Position numbers and translations under genes: made by a program
The notes under the pieces: generated by a model
Seen by the model: only the letters and a program-made list of their open reading frames with translations
Database searches by the model: none
What the model was told of the DNA's origin: nothing
Assembly (NCBI GenBank): GCA_001940845.1
Contig: MSGV01000022.1
Location: forward strand, 1-64,000
Reading direction: 5' to 3'
Length of the DNA stretch: 64,000 bases
Origin: Christensenellaceae bacterium Phil7
GTDB taxonomy: Bacteria; Bacillota; Clostridia; Christensenellales; CAG-138
Part shown: positions 17,323 through 25,050 of the stretch, one piece after another
Numbering within the stretch: the stretch's first letter is position 1
How the letters are laid out: each line of letters starts with the position of its first letter

Positions 17323-17760
17323 ATGCAGATTGGTTTTCGTTATTTTGCTATAGATGTTGGAGATAAGCGCATAGGGCTTGCAGTCAGCGATGCACTGGGT
17401 ATAACCGCTCAGGGTATAGAGACCTATAACCGTACGGGTGATTTAGCTCGTGATGCGGCATATATTCGTGATGTAGCCGGAAAGTATTTGCCATGCCGAC
17501 TTGTTTTTGGGCTGCCTCGTAATATGGATGGAAGCTATGGCCCCGCTTGCGATAAGGTCAAAGCATTTGCCGAAGCTGTGCTTGATGGATGGGATGGAGA
17601 ACACGATTTTTATGATGAAAGGCTTTCAACCGTAGTTGCTGAAAGAGCGATGTATGAGGCCGAATTGAATTGGAAAAAAAGACGCAAGGTAGTGGATAAG
17701 ATGGCGGCGCAGGTAATATTACAGGGATATTTGGAACTGCATCCTATATCACGAACTTGA
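17323..17760 (+). CDS. ruvX: Putative pre-16S rRNA nuclease / Holliday junction resolvase, YqgF
   Basis: RNase H-fold nuclease of the YqgF/RuvX family, used in 16S rRNA 5' end maturation. 145 residues. AIDVGDKRIGLAVSD gives the first catalytic Asp (about residue 10), LVFGLPRNMDGSYG the second motif, and FYDERLSTVVAE plus KVVDKMAAQVILQGYL the C-terminal acidic residues. The AGGGAAAAAT upstream of the ATG serves as RBS. The ruvX-DUF1292 order matches yrrK-yrzB of many Firmicutes. Confidence 0.92.
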   Translation: MQIGFRYFAIDVGDKRIGLAVSDALGITAQGIETYNRTGDLARDAAYIRDVAGKYLPCRLVFGLPRNMDGSYGPACDKVKAFAEAVLDGWDGEHDFYDERLSTVVAERAMYEAELNWKKRRKVVDKMAAQVILQGYLELHPISRT

Positions 17761-17781
17761 GCTGAAATGAAAGGAAAAAAT

Positions 17782-18075
17782 ATGGATAAAGAGAATCAGG
17801 GCATTATGAATGAATACGAGGAGGTCACATTTATTAATGATGATGGCGGAGAGGAAAAATTCCTGCATATAATGACCTTCAATTATGAAAACGAGAAATA
17901 TGCTGCACTCGTCCCGGCTGCACAGATAGATGAAGAGGAGCAGGAGGTGCTTTTTGTAAGTATAATCCATGATGGAGAGGGCGATGCGTACATCCCGGTG
18001 GATAATGAGGTGCTGCTGGAGGAACTGTTCACGGAATTTGAGGAGTTGCTCGACGAAGCGGAAGAGGAAGAATGA
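17782..18075 (+). CDS. DUF1292 acidic protein (YrzB-like)
   Basis: A small, very acidic protein (97 aa) with the DUF1292 core: VTFINDDGGEEKFLHIMTF, YAALVPA, EVLFVSIIHDGEGDAYIPVDNE, and an E-rich tail. The ATG at 17782 is preceded by AAAGGA; the ATG at 17767 is inside that RBS. It follows ruvX by about 20 bases, as usual. No function has been established for the family. Confidence 0.85.
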   Translation: MDKENQGIMNEYEEVTFINDDGGEEKFLHIMTFNYENEKYAALVPAAQIDEEEQEVLFVSIIHDGEGDAYIPVDNEVLLEELFTEFEELLDEAEEEE

Positions 18076-18100
18076 TCCTGCAAGGATATTAAAATAAATT

Positions 18101-18706
18101 ATGGGAACTTTTGAACTGCTGCTGACTGCCGTTGCGCTCTCTATGGATGCTATGGCTGTATCAGTCTCGTCTGGAATATCGGCGCATAAAACAAGGGTAA
18201 GGGATGCGTTGGTAATGGCATTATTTTTTGGAATATTCCAGAGCGTAATGCCTCTGCTGGGATATTATATAGTGCCGCTGCTTTCAAGGGTATTTGGAAA
18301 CGGAGTGGAGATTTTCGTAACCCGTTTCGATCATTGGATTGCATTCGTGCTGCTGGCATTCATTGGAGAAAAGATGGTGGTAGAAGCGATAAAAAATGAG
18401 TCTGATGATGAGCATTCCAATCCATTTGCATTTGGCACGTTGATTATAATGGCAATTGCGACGAGTATTGATGCCCTTGCAACTGGAATAGTATTCCGCG
18501 GGCTTGATCTGACGAATGGGGGATTTATATTTGCCATCTCCGCAATAGGAGTTATAACTTTTCTATTATCATTCGCAGGAGTTTTGCTTGGTAAAAAGGT
18601 TGGAAAATCGGTCGGAGCGAAATTTGAACGCTGGACGGTATTTGCAGGCGGAATAGTGCTCATTGGTATAGGATTAAAAACACTTCTTGAACATCTTTTA
18701 GGATAA
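18101..18706 (+). CDS. mntP: Manganese efflux pump MntP
   Basis: Six-helix membrane protein (201 aa) exporting Mn(II). The two inverted halves carry the acidic motifs ALSMDAMAVS (helix 1) and ATSIDALATG (helix 4), with FFGIFQSVMPLLGY in helix 2 and FAGGIVLIGIGLKTLLEH as the last helix. No yybP-ykoY riboswitch is visible in the short upstream gap. It follows the DUF1292 gene by 25 bases and may be cotranscribed with ruvX. Confidence 0.92.
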   Translation: MGTFELLLTAVALSMDAMAVSVSSGISAHKTRVRDALVMALFFGIFQSVMPLLGYYIVPLLSRVFGNGVEIFVTRFDHWIAFVLLAFIGEKMVVEAIKNESDDEHSNPFAFGTLIIMAIATSIDALATGIVFRGLDLTNGGFIFAISAIGVITFLLSFAGVLLGKKVGKSVGAKFERWTVFAGGIVLIGIGLKTLLEHLLG

Positions 18707-19049
18707 AATTTCGGAGCTGTGTTGAATGGACCAGTTCGTTCGATGCAGCTCTAATACTTCGTGGCTATTTATTTATAAAAATTCACACATTATTATCATT
18801 TTTTTCACATTCTTAAGATATTATGTCTTTAGTTGATTTATTAGTCTGAAAAAGAGCACTTTTAATAATCTGCTGCAAAAATAAACAGAATTTTAGGCAA
18901 AATTTTCACAAAAAAATATTGACTTTTTCTGAAAAATTTAATATAATGATAACAGTTTATCGGCAGGTTGACAGCAACAACATTCCTCCTACGGAAAGTA
19001 GCAAGCCTTCATTATAAACCAATTGCATTAAATCTAGAGGTGGATCTTT
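18707..19049 (+). other. AT-rich intergenic region with the rho leader
   Basis: No ORF. An inverted pair GAGCTG (18714-18719)/CAGCTC (18746-18751) may end mntP. It is followed by long A/T runs, the rho promoter at 18919-18947, and a leader of about 100 nt without an obvious strong structure. Confidence 0.6.
18919..18947 (+). promoter_or_regulatory. Sigma-A promoter for rho
   Basis: TTGACT (18919-18924), 17-bp spacer, TATAAT (18942-18947), about 100 bases before the rho ATG. Confidence 0.85.
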
Positions 19050-21068
19050 ATGACCAGAGAGCAGCTTTTCGAAAAGAGTCTGGAAAGTTTACGAGAAATC
19101 GCGAAGGCTCAAGGTGTTAAATCAATAACCAAATATCGCAAAGCGGAATTGATTGACATCATTATGAACGGTGGAACCACAACCAATGGGCGTCCCCGTG
19201 CGGTTTTAGACGCTCAAAGCGTATCTGCACCGGCGGAGAACAGCAATACGATTACTCCATCGGTCGGCAGCATTGATACTTCTCAGCAGCCAATACCAAA
19301 CACAGCAGTGATCATTCCCGAGGATGTGCAGGATACTGCATCAAGCATTACTATTCAATCGCCGCAGATGCCCCCGCAGGCAGAGCTCAGGGGTGGATAT
19401 GCACCCGCATATATGCCGCCACAGAGCCCAAGCGGCCAGCAGCAGAATGTTTATCAGCAAAAACCGCAGAGGCGTAATGATTATGCCCGTAATACCGGAA
19501 GAAACACTGCTCAGCGCAATAATTATCAGCGCAGGAATGATGGAAATTATGGACAGCAGGGCGATTATCGCCAACAAAATGGCTATCAGCAGAATGATTT
19601 CCGCCAGAATGATTATCGTCAGCAGGGTGATTACCGCCAGCAGAATGATTATCGTCAGCAAAATGCATATCAGCAGAATGACTATCGTCAGCAGCAAAAC
19701 TTTCAGCAGCAAAATGGCTATTATAATCCGGGATATCCTGCTTCACAGGATCGCGGCTACAATCAAAACTTCCAAGCACCGGGAAATTATCAAGCTGCAC
19801 AGTATCGTCCGCAAAAGCAGGAGGGATATTATAATGCTGAATACGGCACCAGCAATCCGGCAGTTCCGGAGATGATTGAAGCAGGTGAATGCTTTGATGT
19901 TGAAGGTACGCTGGATCTTATCGTCGATGATGATAATGGATATGGCTTCCTCCGTTCACTCAATTATTATAACAGTACCAGTGATATCTACATATCCAAT
20001 TCTCAGGTAAAACGTTTTCGTTTGCGCACCGGTGATTATATCACCGGAAAAGCGAGGCCATCTACCGATCCTGGCAAGTTTGCTGCAATGATGTACATTA
20101 CCTCTATAAACGATCGTGCTCCTGAGGAGTTTTCTGAATTCAAACGCTATGAGGAGCTTGTTCCTGTATTCCCAAATGAGAGATTGACACTGGAGACAAA
20201 AGGTGAGGGTGAGAATAATCTTGCTATACGTCTTATAGATTTGTTGGCTCCGATCGGTAAAGGCCAGCGTGGAATGATAGTTTCGCAGCCTAAAGCGGGT
20301 AAGACCACTCTGCTTAAAGCGATTGCGCACGGAATAGAAGCGAATTATCCAGAGGTATATCTCATAGTGCTGCTCATCGATGAAAGGCCGGAGGAAGTCA
20401 CGGATATGCAGCGTTCTATAAAAAGCGAAGTTGTATATTCAACCTTTGACGAGCTGCCGGATCACCATACACGCGTTGCCGAGCTTGTGCAGGGCAGGGC
20501 GACAAGGCTGGTTGAAGAGGGCAAAGATGTTGTTATATTAATGGATTCAATAACAAGGCTTGCAAGGGCATATAATTTGACCATGAATTCGACGGGTAAG
20601 ACCCTTTCGGGAGGTATGGATCCGGGTGCATTGCATAAGCCCAAACGCTTCTTTGGTGCGGCAAGGAACATCGAGAATGGCGGCAGTTTGACCGTCATTG
20701 CAACTGCACTCATTGAAACGGGTTCGCGCATGGATGATATGGTTTATGAAGAATTCAAGGGTACGGGCAATATGGAGATACATCTTGACCGTAAGCTGTC
20801 TGAAAAGCGAATTTTCCCAGCTATTGATATTTATAAATCAGGTACGCGGAGGGATGATCTGCTGCTGACTCCGGAGGAACAGGAATGTGCGATTTCTATT
20901 CGCAGAATGCTTTCCGGAAGCAATACTGCCGAGGTAACCGAGCAGGTCATAGGTATGCTTGAGCGTACGGAAAATAATGATGAGTTTGCGGCTAAATTTA
21001 AAAGCTATATTGGTGCTTATGAAAAGGCCGGATATGTTTCCGGAGGAAAGAATCTGACCGGAAGATAA
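19050..21068 (+). CDS. rho: Transcription termination factor Rho with a long Q/N/Y-rich insert
   Basis: Hexameric RNA helicase that ends transcription. Order: N-terminal SAP-like Rho_N helical domain (1-42), a linker, a low-complexity segment of about 145 residues (127-272) rich in Gln, Asn, Tyr and Arg with repeated NDYRQQ-like units, the cold-shock RNA-binding domain (~280-355, GYGFLRSLNYYNSTSDIYIS), then the ATPase: Walker A KAGKTT (415-420), Walker B VVILMDSITRLARAYN (~494-510), Q/R-loop segments and KTLSGGMDPGALHKPKRFFG. At 672 aa it is far longer than the usual ~420-430. AGAGGTGG lies before the ATG. Monocistronic. Confidence 0.95.
   Translation: MTREQLFEKSLESLREIAKAQGVKSITKYRKAELIDIIMNGGTTTNGRPRAVLDAQSVSAPAENSNTITPSVGSIDTSQQPIPNTAVIIPEDVQDTASSITIQSPQMPPQAELRGGYAPAYMPPQSPSGQQQNVYQQKPQRRNDYARNTGRNTAQRNNYQRRNDGNYGQQGDYRQQNGYQQNDFRQNDYRQQGDYRQQNDYRQQNAYQQNDYRQQQNFQQQNGYYNPGYPASQDRGYNQNFQAPGNYQAAQYRPQKQEGYYNAEYGTSNPAVPEMIEAGECFDVEGTLDLIVDDDNGYGFLRSLNYYNSTSDIYISNSQVKRFRLRTGDYITGKARPSTDPGKFAAMMYITSINDRAPEEFSEFKRYEELVPVFPNERLTLETKGEGENNLAIRLIDLLAPIGKGQRGMIVSQPKAGKTTLLKAIAHGIEANYPEVYLIVLLIDERPEEVTDMQRSIKSEVVYSTFDELPDHHTRVAELVQGRATRLVEEGKDVVILMDSITRLARAYNLTMNSTGKTLSGGMDPGALHKPKRFFGAARNIENGGSLTVIATALIETGSRMDDMVYEEFKGTGNMEIHLDRKLSEKRIFPAIDIYKSGTRRDDLLLTPEEQECAISIRRMLSGSNTAEVTEQVIGMLERTENNDEFAAKFKSYIGAYEKAGYVSGGKNLTGR
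19560..19720 (+). repeat. Tandem repeats coding DYRQQ(N/G) units inside rho
   Basis: Imperfect repeats of GATTATCGTCAGCAG-like units of 15-24 bases. They encode the Q/N/Y-rich segment and are likely prone to length change by slippage. Confidence 0.8.
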
Positions 21069-21086
21069 ATAAAGAAACTTAATTAT

Positions 21087-21126
21087 AAAGGCTCCTGTGG
21101 TTTATAAAGATCACAGAAGCCTTTTT
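21087..21126 (+). terminator. Intrinsic terminator of rho
   Basis: AAAGGCT..CCTGTG pairs with CACAG..AGCCTTT (21087-21124) followed by TTTTT. Strong, and ~20 bases after the rho stop. Confidence 0.88.
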
Positions 21127-21171
21127 GATTGAACAAGATTTTTTATTAAAATTAATCTTCCGCTGGAAAGA

Positions 21172-21609
21172 TTAATTTTTATTCGAGTAACTATTGATAA
21201 ATTTAACAAAATCAGTGGGGTTGGTTGCTTCTCCATCAGCCTTGCCATCAGTAAAATGCTTTAGGGAATAGAGATTATTTGTGGGGTTATCTGCATATAT
21301 GCAGGAAAGGGTAAAGCAATCACTGATTATATAGCCTTCTTGATTGAGCCTTTCGGTTACATAGCAAGCCTTATCGCGAGGCAGATCCCCCTGTTTAAGA
21401 GCGGTCTTTCCATCCATTATTGCGGTGAATTCATCAATAGTGAGACTCTTTTCTGTACTGATGGCAGAAATAGCATCATTTTCCCAGTTATTAACTATTA
21501 TTTCTGTTTTGGGGGTATCGGACGTGTTTGGCTTGGGGTTTTTACTGCAGCCGGCCATAGTGGCAAACGCAAGTACAACTGTGAGCAGTATCACAAATAA
21601 TTTCTTCAT
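21172..21609 (-). CDS. Small lipoprotein, unknown
   Basis: 145 residues. Lipoprotein signal MKKLFVILLTVVLAFATMAGC with lipobox MAGC and lipidated C21, then a Pro/Thr/Asn linker and a globular part with two Cys (ACYVTERL and DCFTLSC). GGAGG is seven bases before the ATG at 21609; the longer frame to 21678 has no RBS. It has a clear promoter. No family was recognised. Convergent with rho. Confidence 0.75.
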   Translation of the reverse strand: MKKLFVILLTVVLAFATMAGCSKNPKPNTSDTPKTEIIVNNWENDAISAISTEKSLTIDEFTAIMDGKTALKQGDLPRDKACYVTERLNQEGYIISDCFTLSCIYADNPTNNLYSLKHFTDGKADGEATNPTDFVKFINSYSNKN

Positions 21610-21669
21610 GGGTATTCCTCCTGAACAACGATATATAATGGTTAGAACGTAAAATACGCTCGATACCCC

Positions 21670-21698
21670 ATTATACAATAAATCCGAGCAAATAGCAA
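21670..21698 (-). promoter_or_regulatory. Promoter of the small lipoprotein gene
   Basis: On the minus strand TTGCTA (21693-21698), 17-bp spacer, TATAAT (21670-21675). Confidence 0.75.
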
Positions 21699-21729
21699 AT
21701 ACAAATTTTTGAATGTGTTTGTTGGGATC

Positions 21730-22266
21730 TCATTCCAATGTCAACCATTGCAGCACCTGCATATAAAGTTCTGAGCTTGCTGCTTCCCACCGCTTTTGTG
21801 CGACCCGAGTGGACTCTGCACTTGGTAGTGCAATATCTAATTCAAATATCGGCTTGCCGCTTTCGACAAGGGCAAACTTGGCCTGGCAGCTTCCATCGCT
21901 GAGCATATCATAATCACAGCGCATGGTACAGTTGCGGTGAAATTCATCAATATGCTCATCAATATATGCATCGAGCTGCTCTCTGAGAGAGCGTGGCAAG
22001 GTATTATCAAATAATGAAATCACGTCGTTGCCTCGCTTGGTTAAAAAGTACATCTGAACTCCAACAACGGTTAGGGAAGCAATAAAATCCCCTTCCTCCA
22101 GCAATGAGAGCCTATCCGGAACGGTAAAAAGATCTTCAGCTTCTCCGTCTATCGGGTTTTCGCGCAGCGCTGTTTCCAATGCTGCCCGTGAAAGCGGTAA
22201 ATGGCAACCGCGTAAAATATATAGTATCATAAGTTTGCCGCGATCATCGCCGTTAGCAAAAAACAT
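21730..22266 (-). CDS. DUF4364 family protein (winged-helix-like)
   Basis: 178 residues from the ATG at 22266, with GGAGG nine bases upstream. The pattern GKLMILYILRGCHLPLSRAALETAL...LSLLEEGDFIASL...YFLTKRGNDVISLF is that of DUF4364, whose N-terminal half looks like a winged helix (TekG-type wing seen as LTKRG). Members are common in Clostridia and are suspected transcriptional regulators, unproven. A possible promoter with -10 at 22343-22348 and -35 at 22366-22371 drives it, divergent from the tRNA genes. Confidence 0.8.
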   Translation of the reverse strand: MFFANGDDRGKLMILYILRGCHLPLSRAALETALRENPIDGEAEDLFTVPDRLSLLEEGDFIASLTVVGVQMYFLTKRGNDVISLFDNTLPRSLREQLDAYIDEHIDEFHRNCTMRCDYDMLSDGSCQAKFALVESGKPIFELDIALPSAESTRVAQKRWEAASSELYMQVLQWLTLE

Positions 22267-22342
22267 AAAGAATTTCCTCCGAATTAAACATGAAAAATCT
22301 AAAGGATGCCTGCATTTTTCATGCATATCGTCCACGCTTGTT

Positions 22343-22371
22343 ATTATAACATGAATGGGATACTATTGGAA
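22343..22371 (-). promoter_or_regulatory. Promoter of the DUF4364 gene
   Basis: Minus strand TTCCAA (22366-22371), 17-bp spacer, TATAAT (22343-22348). The -35 is weak. Confidence 0.5.
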
Positions 22372-22402
22372 GAAAAATTTTTAGGAAGTTTGGAAAAAGG
22401 GC

Positions 22403-22431
22403 TTGCAAAATCATTTCACATAGTGTATAAT
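22403..22431 (+). promoter_or_regulatory. Promoter of the tRNA genes
   Basis: TTGCAA (22403-22408), 17-bp spacer, TATAAT (22426-22431), 15 bases before tRNA-Val. Confidence 0.85.
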
Positions 22432-22445
22432 ACTGTTCGTTCGAT

Positions 22446-22522
22446 GGGGTTATAGCTCAGCTGGTCAGAGCGCTACGTTGACATCGTAGAGGTCATTGGT
22501 TCGATCCCAATTAATCCCACCA
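22446..22522 (+). tRNA. tRNA-Val (GAC)
   Basis: 77 nt with encoded CCA. Acceptor GGGGTTA/TAATCCC, D arm with AGCTCAGCTGG, anticodon stem CTACG/CGTAG around loop TTGACAT (anticodon GAC), T arm ATTGG-TTCGATC-CCAAT. Confidence 0.96.
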
Positions 22523-22723
22523 AAGTCATCCTGTGGTGTACGTTACGTTTCGATTATAAACCCTCGCATCAAATTCAGGGGCTATAGTCTCAGATGCGGC
22601 AGGCACCCCCGCCTCTTGCTTAGTGCAATGCCTTGGGGTACCGAAAACATCAGCGTAGTACCCGTACCTGCTAACTCTAGCGGGTATTATAAACGGAGCG
22701 GACGGCACTCTGGGATTTGACGT
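22523..22723. other. Structured spacer of 201 bases between two tRNA genes
   Basis: No coding sign. Pairings seen: CGCATC with GATGCG (~22565-22600), GGGTAC with GTACCC, and ACCCG with CGGGT (22630-22685 region). The sequence is more GC-rich than the flanks. It may be a removed spacer of the tRNA transcript, an unrecognised small RNA, or a decayed insertion. Confidence 0.4.
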
Positions 22724-22797
22724 TGCCGAATGGTGTAACGGTAACACTAACGACTCTGACTCGTTCATTCCTGGTTCGAATCCAGGTTCGGCAGCCA
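22724..22797 (+). tRNA. tRNA-Gln (CTG)
   Basis: 74 nt with encoded CCA. Acceptor TGCCGAA/TTCGGCA, anticodon stem AACGA/TCGTT around loop CTCTGAC (anticodon CTG), T arm with CCTGG-TTCGAAT-CCAGG. Confidence 0.96.
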
Positions 22798-22804
22798 AGC
22801 ATTG

Positions 22805-22831
22805 AGGAAGCATGATAATGCTTCCTTTTTT
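22805..22831 (+). terminator. Intrinsic terminator of the tRNA operon
   Basis: AGGAAGCAT (22805-22813) pairs with ATGCTTCCT (22818-22826), loop GATA, then a run of six T. Confidence 0.9.
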
Positions 22832-22986
22832 GGTTTGTGCGCCATGGGCGTGCTCTAACGGGCGAAAGTCTCGAACACGATCAGGAATGAAAAATTAGAC
22901 GAGGATATAGCAAGGAAGAAGTCTGCGTAATGAATGAGGGGTGAAGAGACGAATAATAGATATGAGAAAAACGATCGCTTTATTTC

Positions 22987-23019
22987 CTAACAAAAACCTA
23001 ACATTGTTTTTGTTATGAT
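22987..23019 (+). promoter_or_regulatory. Direct-repeat operator and promoter of the two-component genes
   Basis: CTAAC at 22987-22991 and 22998-23002 (11-bp period) within CTAACAAAAACCTAACATT, then 8 bases and the -10 TATGAT (23014-23019). The repeats take the place of a -35. The same box occurs before the ABC genes at 24955-24987. Confidence 0.75.
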
Positions 23020-23043
23020 GAGAAAAATGCAGGAGGAAATTCG

Positions 23044-23715
23044 ATGAGATTATTGCTTGTTGAAGATGAGGAGATGCTCTCCGAAATCGTAGCAAAAGGA
23101 TTGCGTAAAGCAGGTTATGCCGTTGATAAGGCTTTTGATGGTCAAGAAGCCTTATACTTATATGAAATTAATGAGTATGATTTGATTGTTTTAGACTTAA
23201 ATTTACCAGTAATGGATGGGATTGATGTATTGAAAAAAATACGGGAGGCTGATAATAGCACAAAAATTTTGATACTGTCTGCAAGAGCAAAAGTCGACGA
23301 CCGTATTTTAGGCTTGGATAAAGGCGCAAATGATTATTTAATTAAGCCATTTGACTTTGGAGAATTAGAGGCTCGAATACGAAATCTGCTCCGCAGAGAG
23401 TTTACCCAAATACCCACCATACTGAAAACAAAAGGAATTGTGGTTGATACAAAGCTAAAAAAAGCTGAATGTAATGGTAACTCCTTAGATCTTCCCCGAA
23501 AGGAATATGCAATTCTTGAATATCTAATTATGCACAAAAATGAAGTTGTAAGTTCAGAACAGCTGATTGAGCATATTTGGGATAATGAGTTCGATCCATT
23601 TTCTAATGCCCTGAGATACCATATATGTTCCCTTAAAAAGAAGCTGAGTGAAGTGTCCGAAACAGATATCATTCAAAACGTTCGAGGACAAGGCTATTTG
23701 ATTGAGGAGGATTGA
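23044..23715 (+). CDS. OmpR-family response regulator
   Basis: 223 residues. Receiver domain with acidic pocket VEDEE, phospho-acceptor D51 (LIVLDLNLP) and the conserved Lys in LIKPFDF, followed by a winged-helix DNA-binding domain (LPRKEYAILEYLI..., SSEQLIEHIWD, NALRYHICSLKKKL, VRGQGYLI). AGGAGG is seven bases before the ATG. It forms an operon with the kinase and probably binds the CTAAC direct repeats before itself and the ABC genes. Base composition is much more AT-rich than the flanks. Confidence 0.93.
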   Translation: MRLLLVEDEEMLSEIVAKGLRKAGYAVDKAFDGQEALYLYEINEYDLIVLDLNLPVMDGIDVLKKIREADNSTKILILSARAKVDDRILGLDKGANDYLIKPFDFGELEARIRNLLRREFTQIPTILKTKGIVVDTKLKKAECNGNSLDLPRKEYAILEYLIMHKNEVVSSEQLIEHIWDNEFDPFSNALRYHICSLKKKLSEVSETDIIQNVRGQGYLIEED

Positions 23716-23716
23716 C

Positions 23717-24835
23717 GTGAGACTATTATCCAAGTTAAGTCTTAGGTGGCGTGTAACGCTTTTGATAGCAATTATTTTAATTGTATGTTCCTGTGCTTTT
23801 ACAGCTTTTTCTATTTATAATGCAAAACAAATGCTCTATCCGATATTAGAAAACCCATCGGTGTCCTATCCCATTGAAGATGGTGAATTAGGGATAGGCG
23901 TGCCTGCTATTCCCGCTCAAGAACAAAAAGAGTTATTTGACCATAAAAGCATTTATTTCTGCATAGTTATTACGATTCTAGGAACAGTTGCCGTATGGTT
24001 TGTTTCCGGTAAAGCGCTTAAACCGATCAATCAGCTTAATAAGACGATTCAATTGATTGATGAACATAATTTATCGGAACGGTTAGAAAAGGCAAAGACA
24101 AACGACGAAATCGGGCAGTTGACAGATAGCTTTAATCATATGCTATCACGCTTGGAGGGAGCCTTTGAACGTCAAAAACGATTTACCGCGAGTGCTGCAC
24201 ACGAATTGAAAACACCGCTTGCTACTATTAAAGCAGGTATTCAGGTGCTCGATCGTGATGAAAATTCTGATTTGCAGGATTATAAGGAAAATGCAAAAGT
24301 CATTATGAACAGCGTAGACAGACTGACGAGTGTGGTAAGTGACCTTCTTATACTTGCTTCTGCTGAAGATGGCAACCCAAATATGTTGGAAGAAATTAAA
24401 TTAGACATCATGTTTGATATGATTCTATCCGAAATTTCACCCCTTTATGAAAAAAACAGCATATCCTATGATCTTGATTTACAGGAGACGGGTATTACGG
24501 GAAATGCAGACATGCTCTATCGGGTTTTCTATAATTTGATTGAAAATGCCTATAAGTATAACCATAAAAAAGGTAGAGTATTTATAAAAAGTTATTCAAA
24601 TGATAATACTGTATTCATTGAAATTTCAGATACCGGTGTGGGAATTCCCGAAGACCATCAATCTCTAATATTCGAGGCATTTTATCGAGTTGACGCTTCC
24701 CGGTCCAGAAAAACTGCGGGAGCGGGCTTGGGTTTATCCATAGTAAAATCAATTGTAGAGCGGCACGGAGGAACGATAAGCCTAGAAAGCAAACCGGAAG
24801 TGGGATCAAAATTCATAATGAAATTTCCTGAATAG
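23717..24835 (+). CDS. Sensor histidine kinase
   Basis: 372 residues from GTG at 23717, chosen because AGGAGG lies six bases upstream, at the end of the regulator gene. Two membrane helices (~15-35 and ~83-103) bracket a short ~45-residue extracellular loop; then a HAMP-type linker, the H-box SAAHELKTPLATIK (phospho-His), N-box NLIENAYKYN, and G-boxes DTGVGIP and GAGLGLSIV. The small sensor loop suggests sensing at the membrane, possibly through the partner transporter, as in peptide-resistance modules (inference). Confidence 0.92.
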   Translation: MRLLSKLSLRWRVTLLIAIILIVCSCAFTAFSIYNAKQMLYPILENPSVSYPIEDGELGIGVPAIPAQEQKELFDHKSIYFCIVITILGTVAVWFVSGKALKPINQLNKTIQLIDEHNLSERLEKAKTNDEIGQLTDSFNHMLSRLEGAFERQKRFTASAAHELKTPLATIKAGIQVLDRDENSDLQDYKENAKVIMNSVDRLTSVVSDLLILASAEDGNPNMLEEIKLDIMFDMILSEISPLYEKNSISYDLDLQETGITGNADMLYRVFYNLIENAYKYNHKKGRVFIKSYSNDNTVFIEISDTGVGIPEDHQSLIFEAFYRVDASRSRKTAGAGLGLSIVKSIVERHGGTISLESKPEVGSKFIMKFPE

Positions 24836-24954
24836 GATTATTTACGGACAATAAAAATTGATATGCTCTCCATGGTGCAGTCTCGAAATTTTTGTTATTT
24901 CGAGTGTCTGTTTTATGGGGAATATATCAAAAAAATCTTATTGTTCTTTTTTCT

Positions 24955-24987
24955 CTAACGAAAACCTAACATTCCATTTGCTATACT
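24955..24987 (+). promoter_or_regulatory. Direct-repeat operator and promoter of the ABC genes
   Basis: CTAAC at 24955-24959 and 24966-24970 within CTAACGAAAACCTAACATT, then 8 bases and TATACT (24982-24987). It matches the box at 22987 at 18 of 19 bases with the same spacing. Confidence 0.78.
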
Positions 24988-25050
24988 GAGTACATCAAAA
25001 GGCGGAAGGCGCAGCCGCATTTGAAAAATAAAACACAAAAGAGGCAATCT

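Noticed and set aside
19560..19720. CRISPR-like array in the repeated DNA of rho
   Set aside because: The repeats are in frame, imperfect and encode Q/N/Y-rich protein; no spacers of constant size and no cas genes.
22526..22813. 95-codon minus-strand frame across tRNA-Gln containing GFEPGMNESESLVLPLHHSA
   Set aside because: This is the well-known false protein made by translating the reverse complement of tRNA-Gln and its flank.
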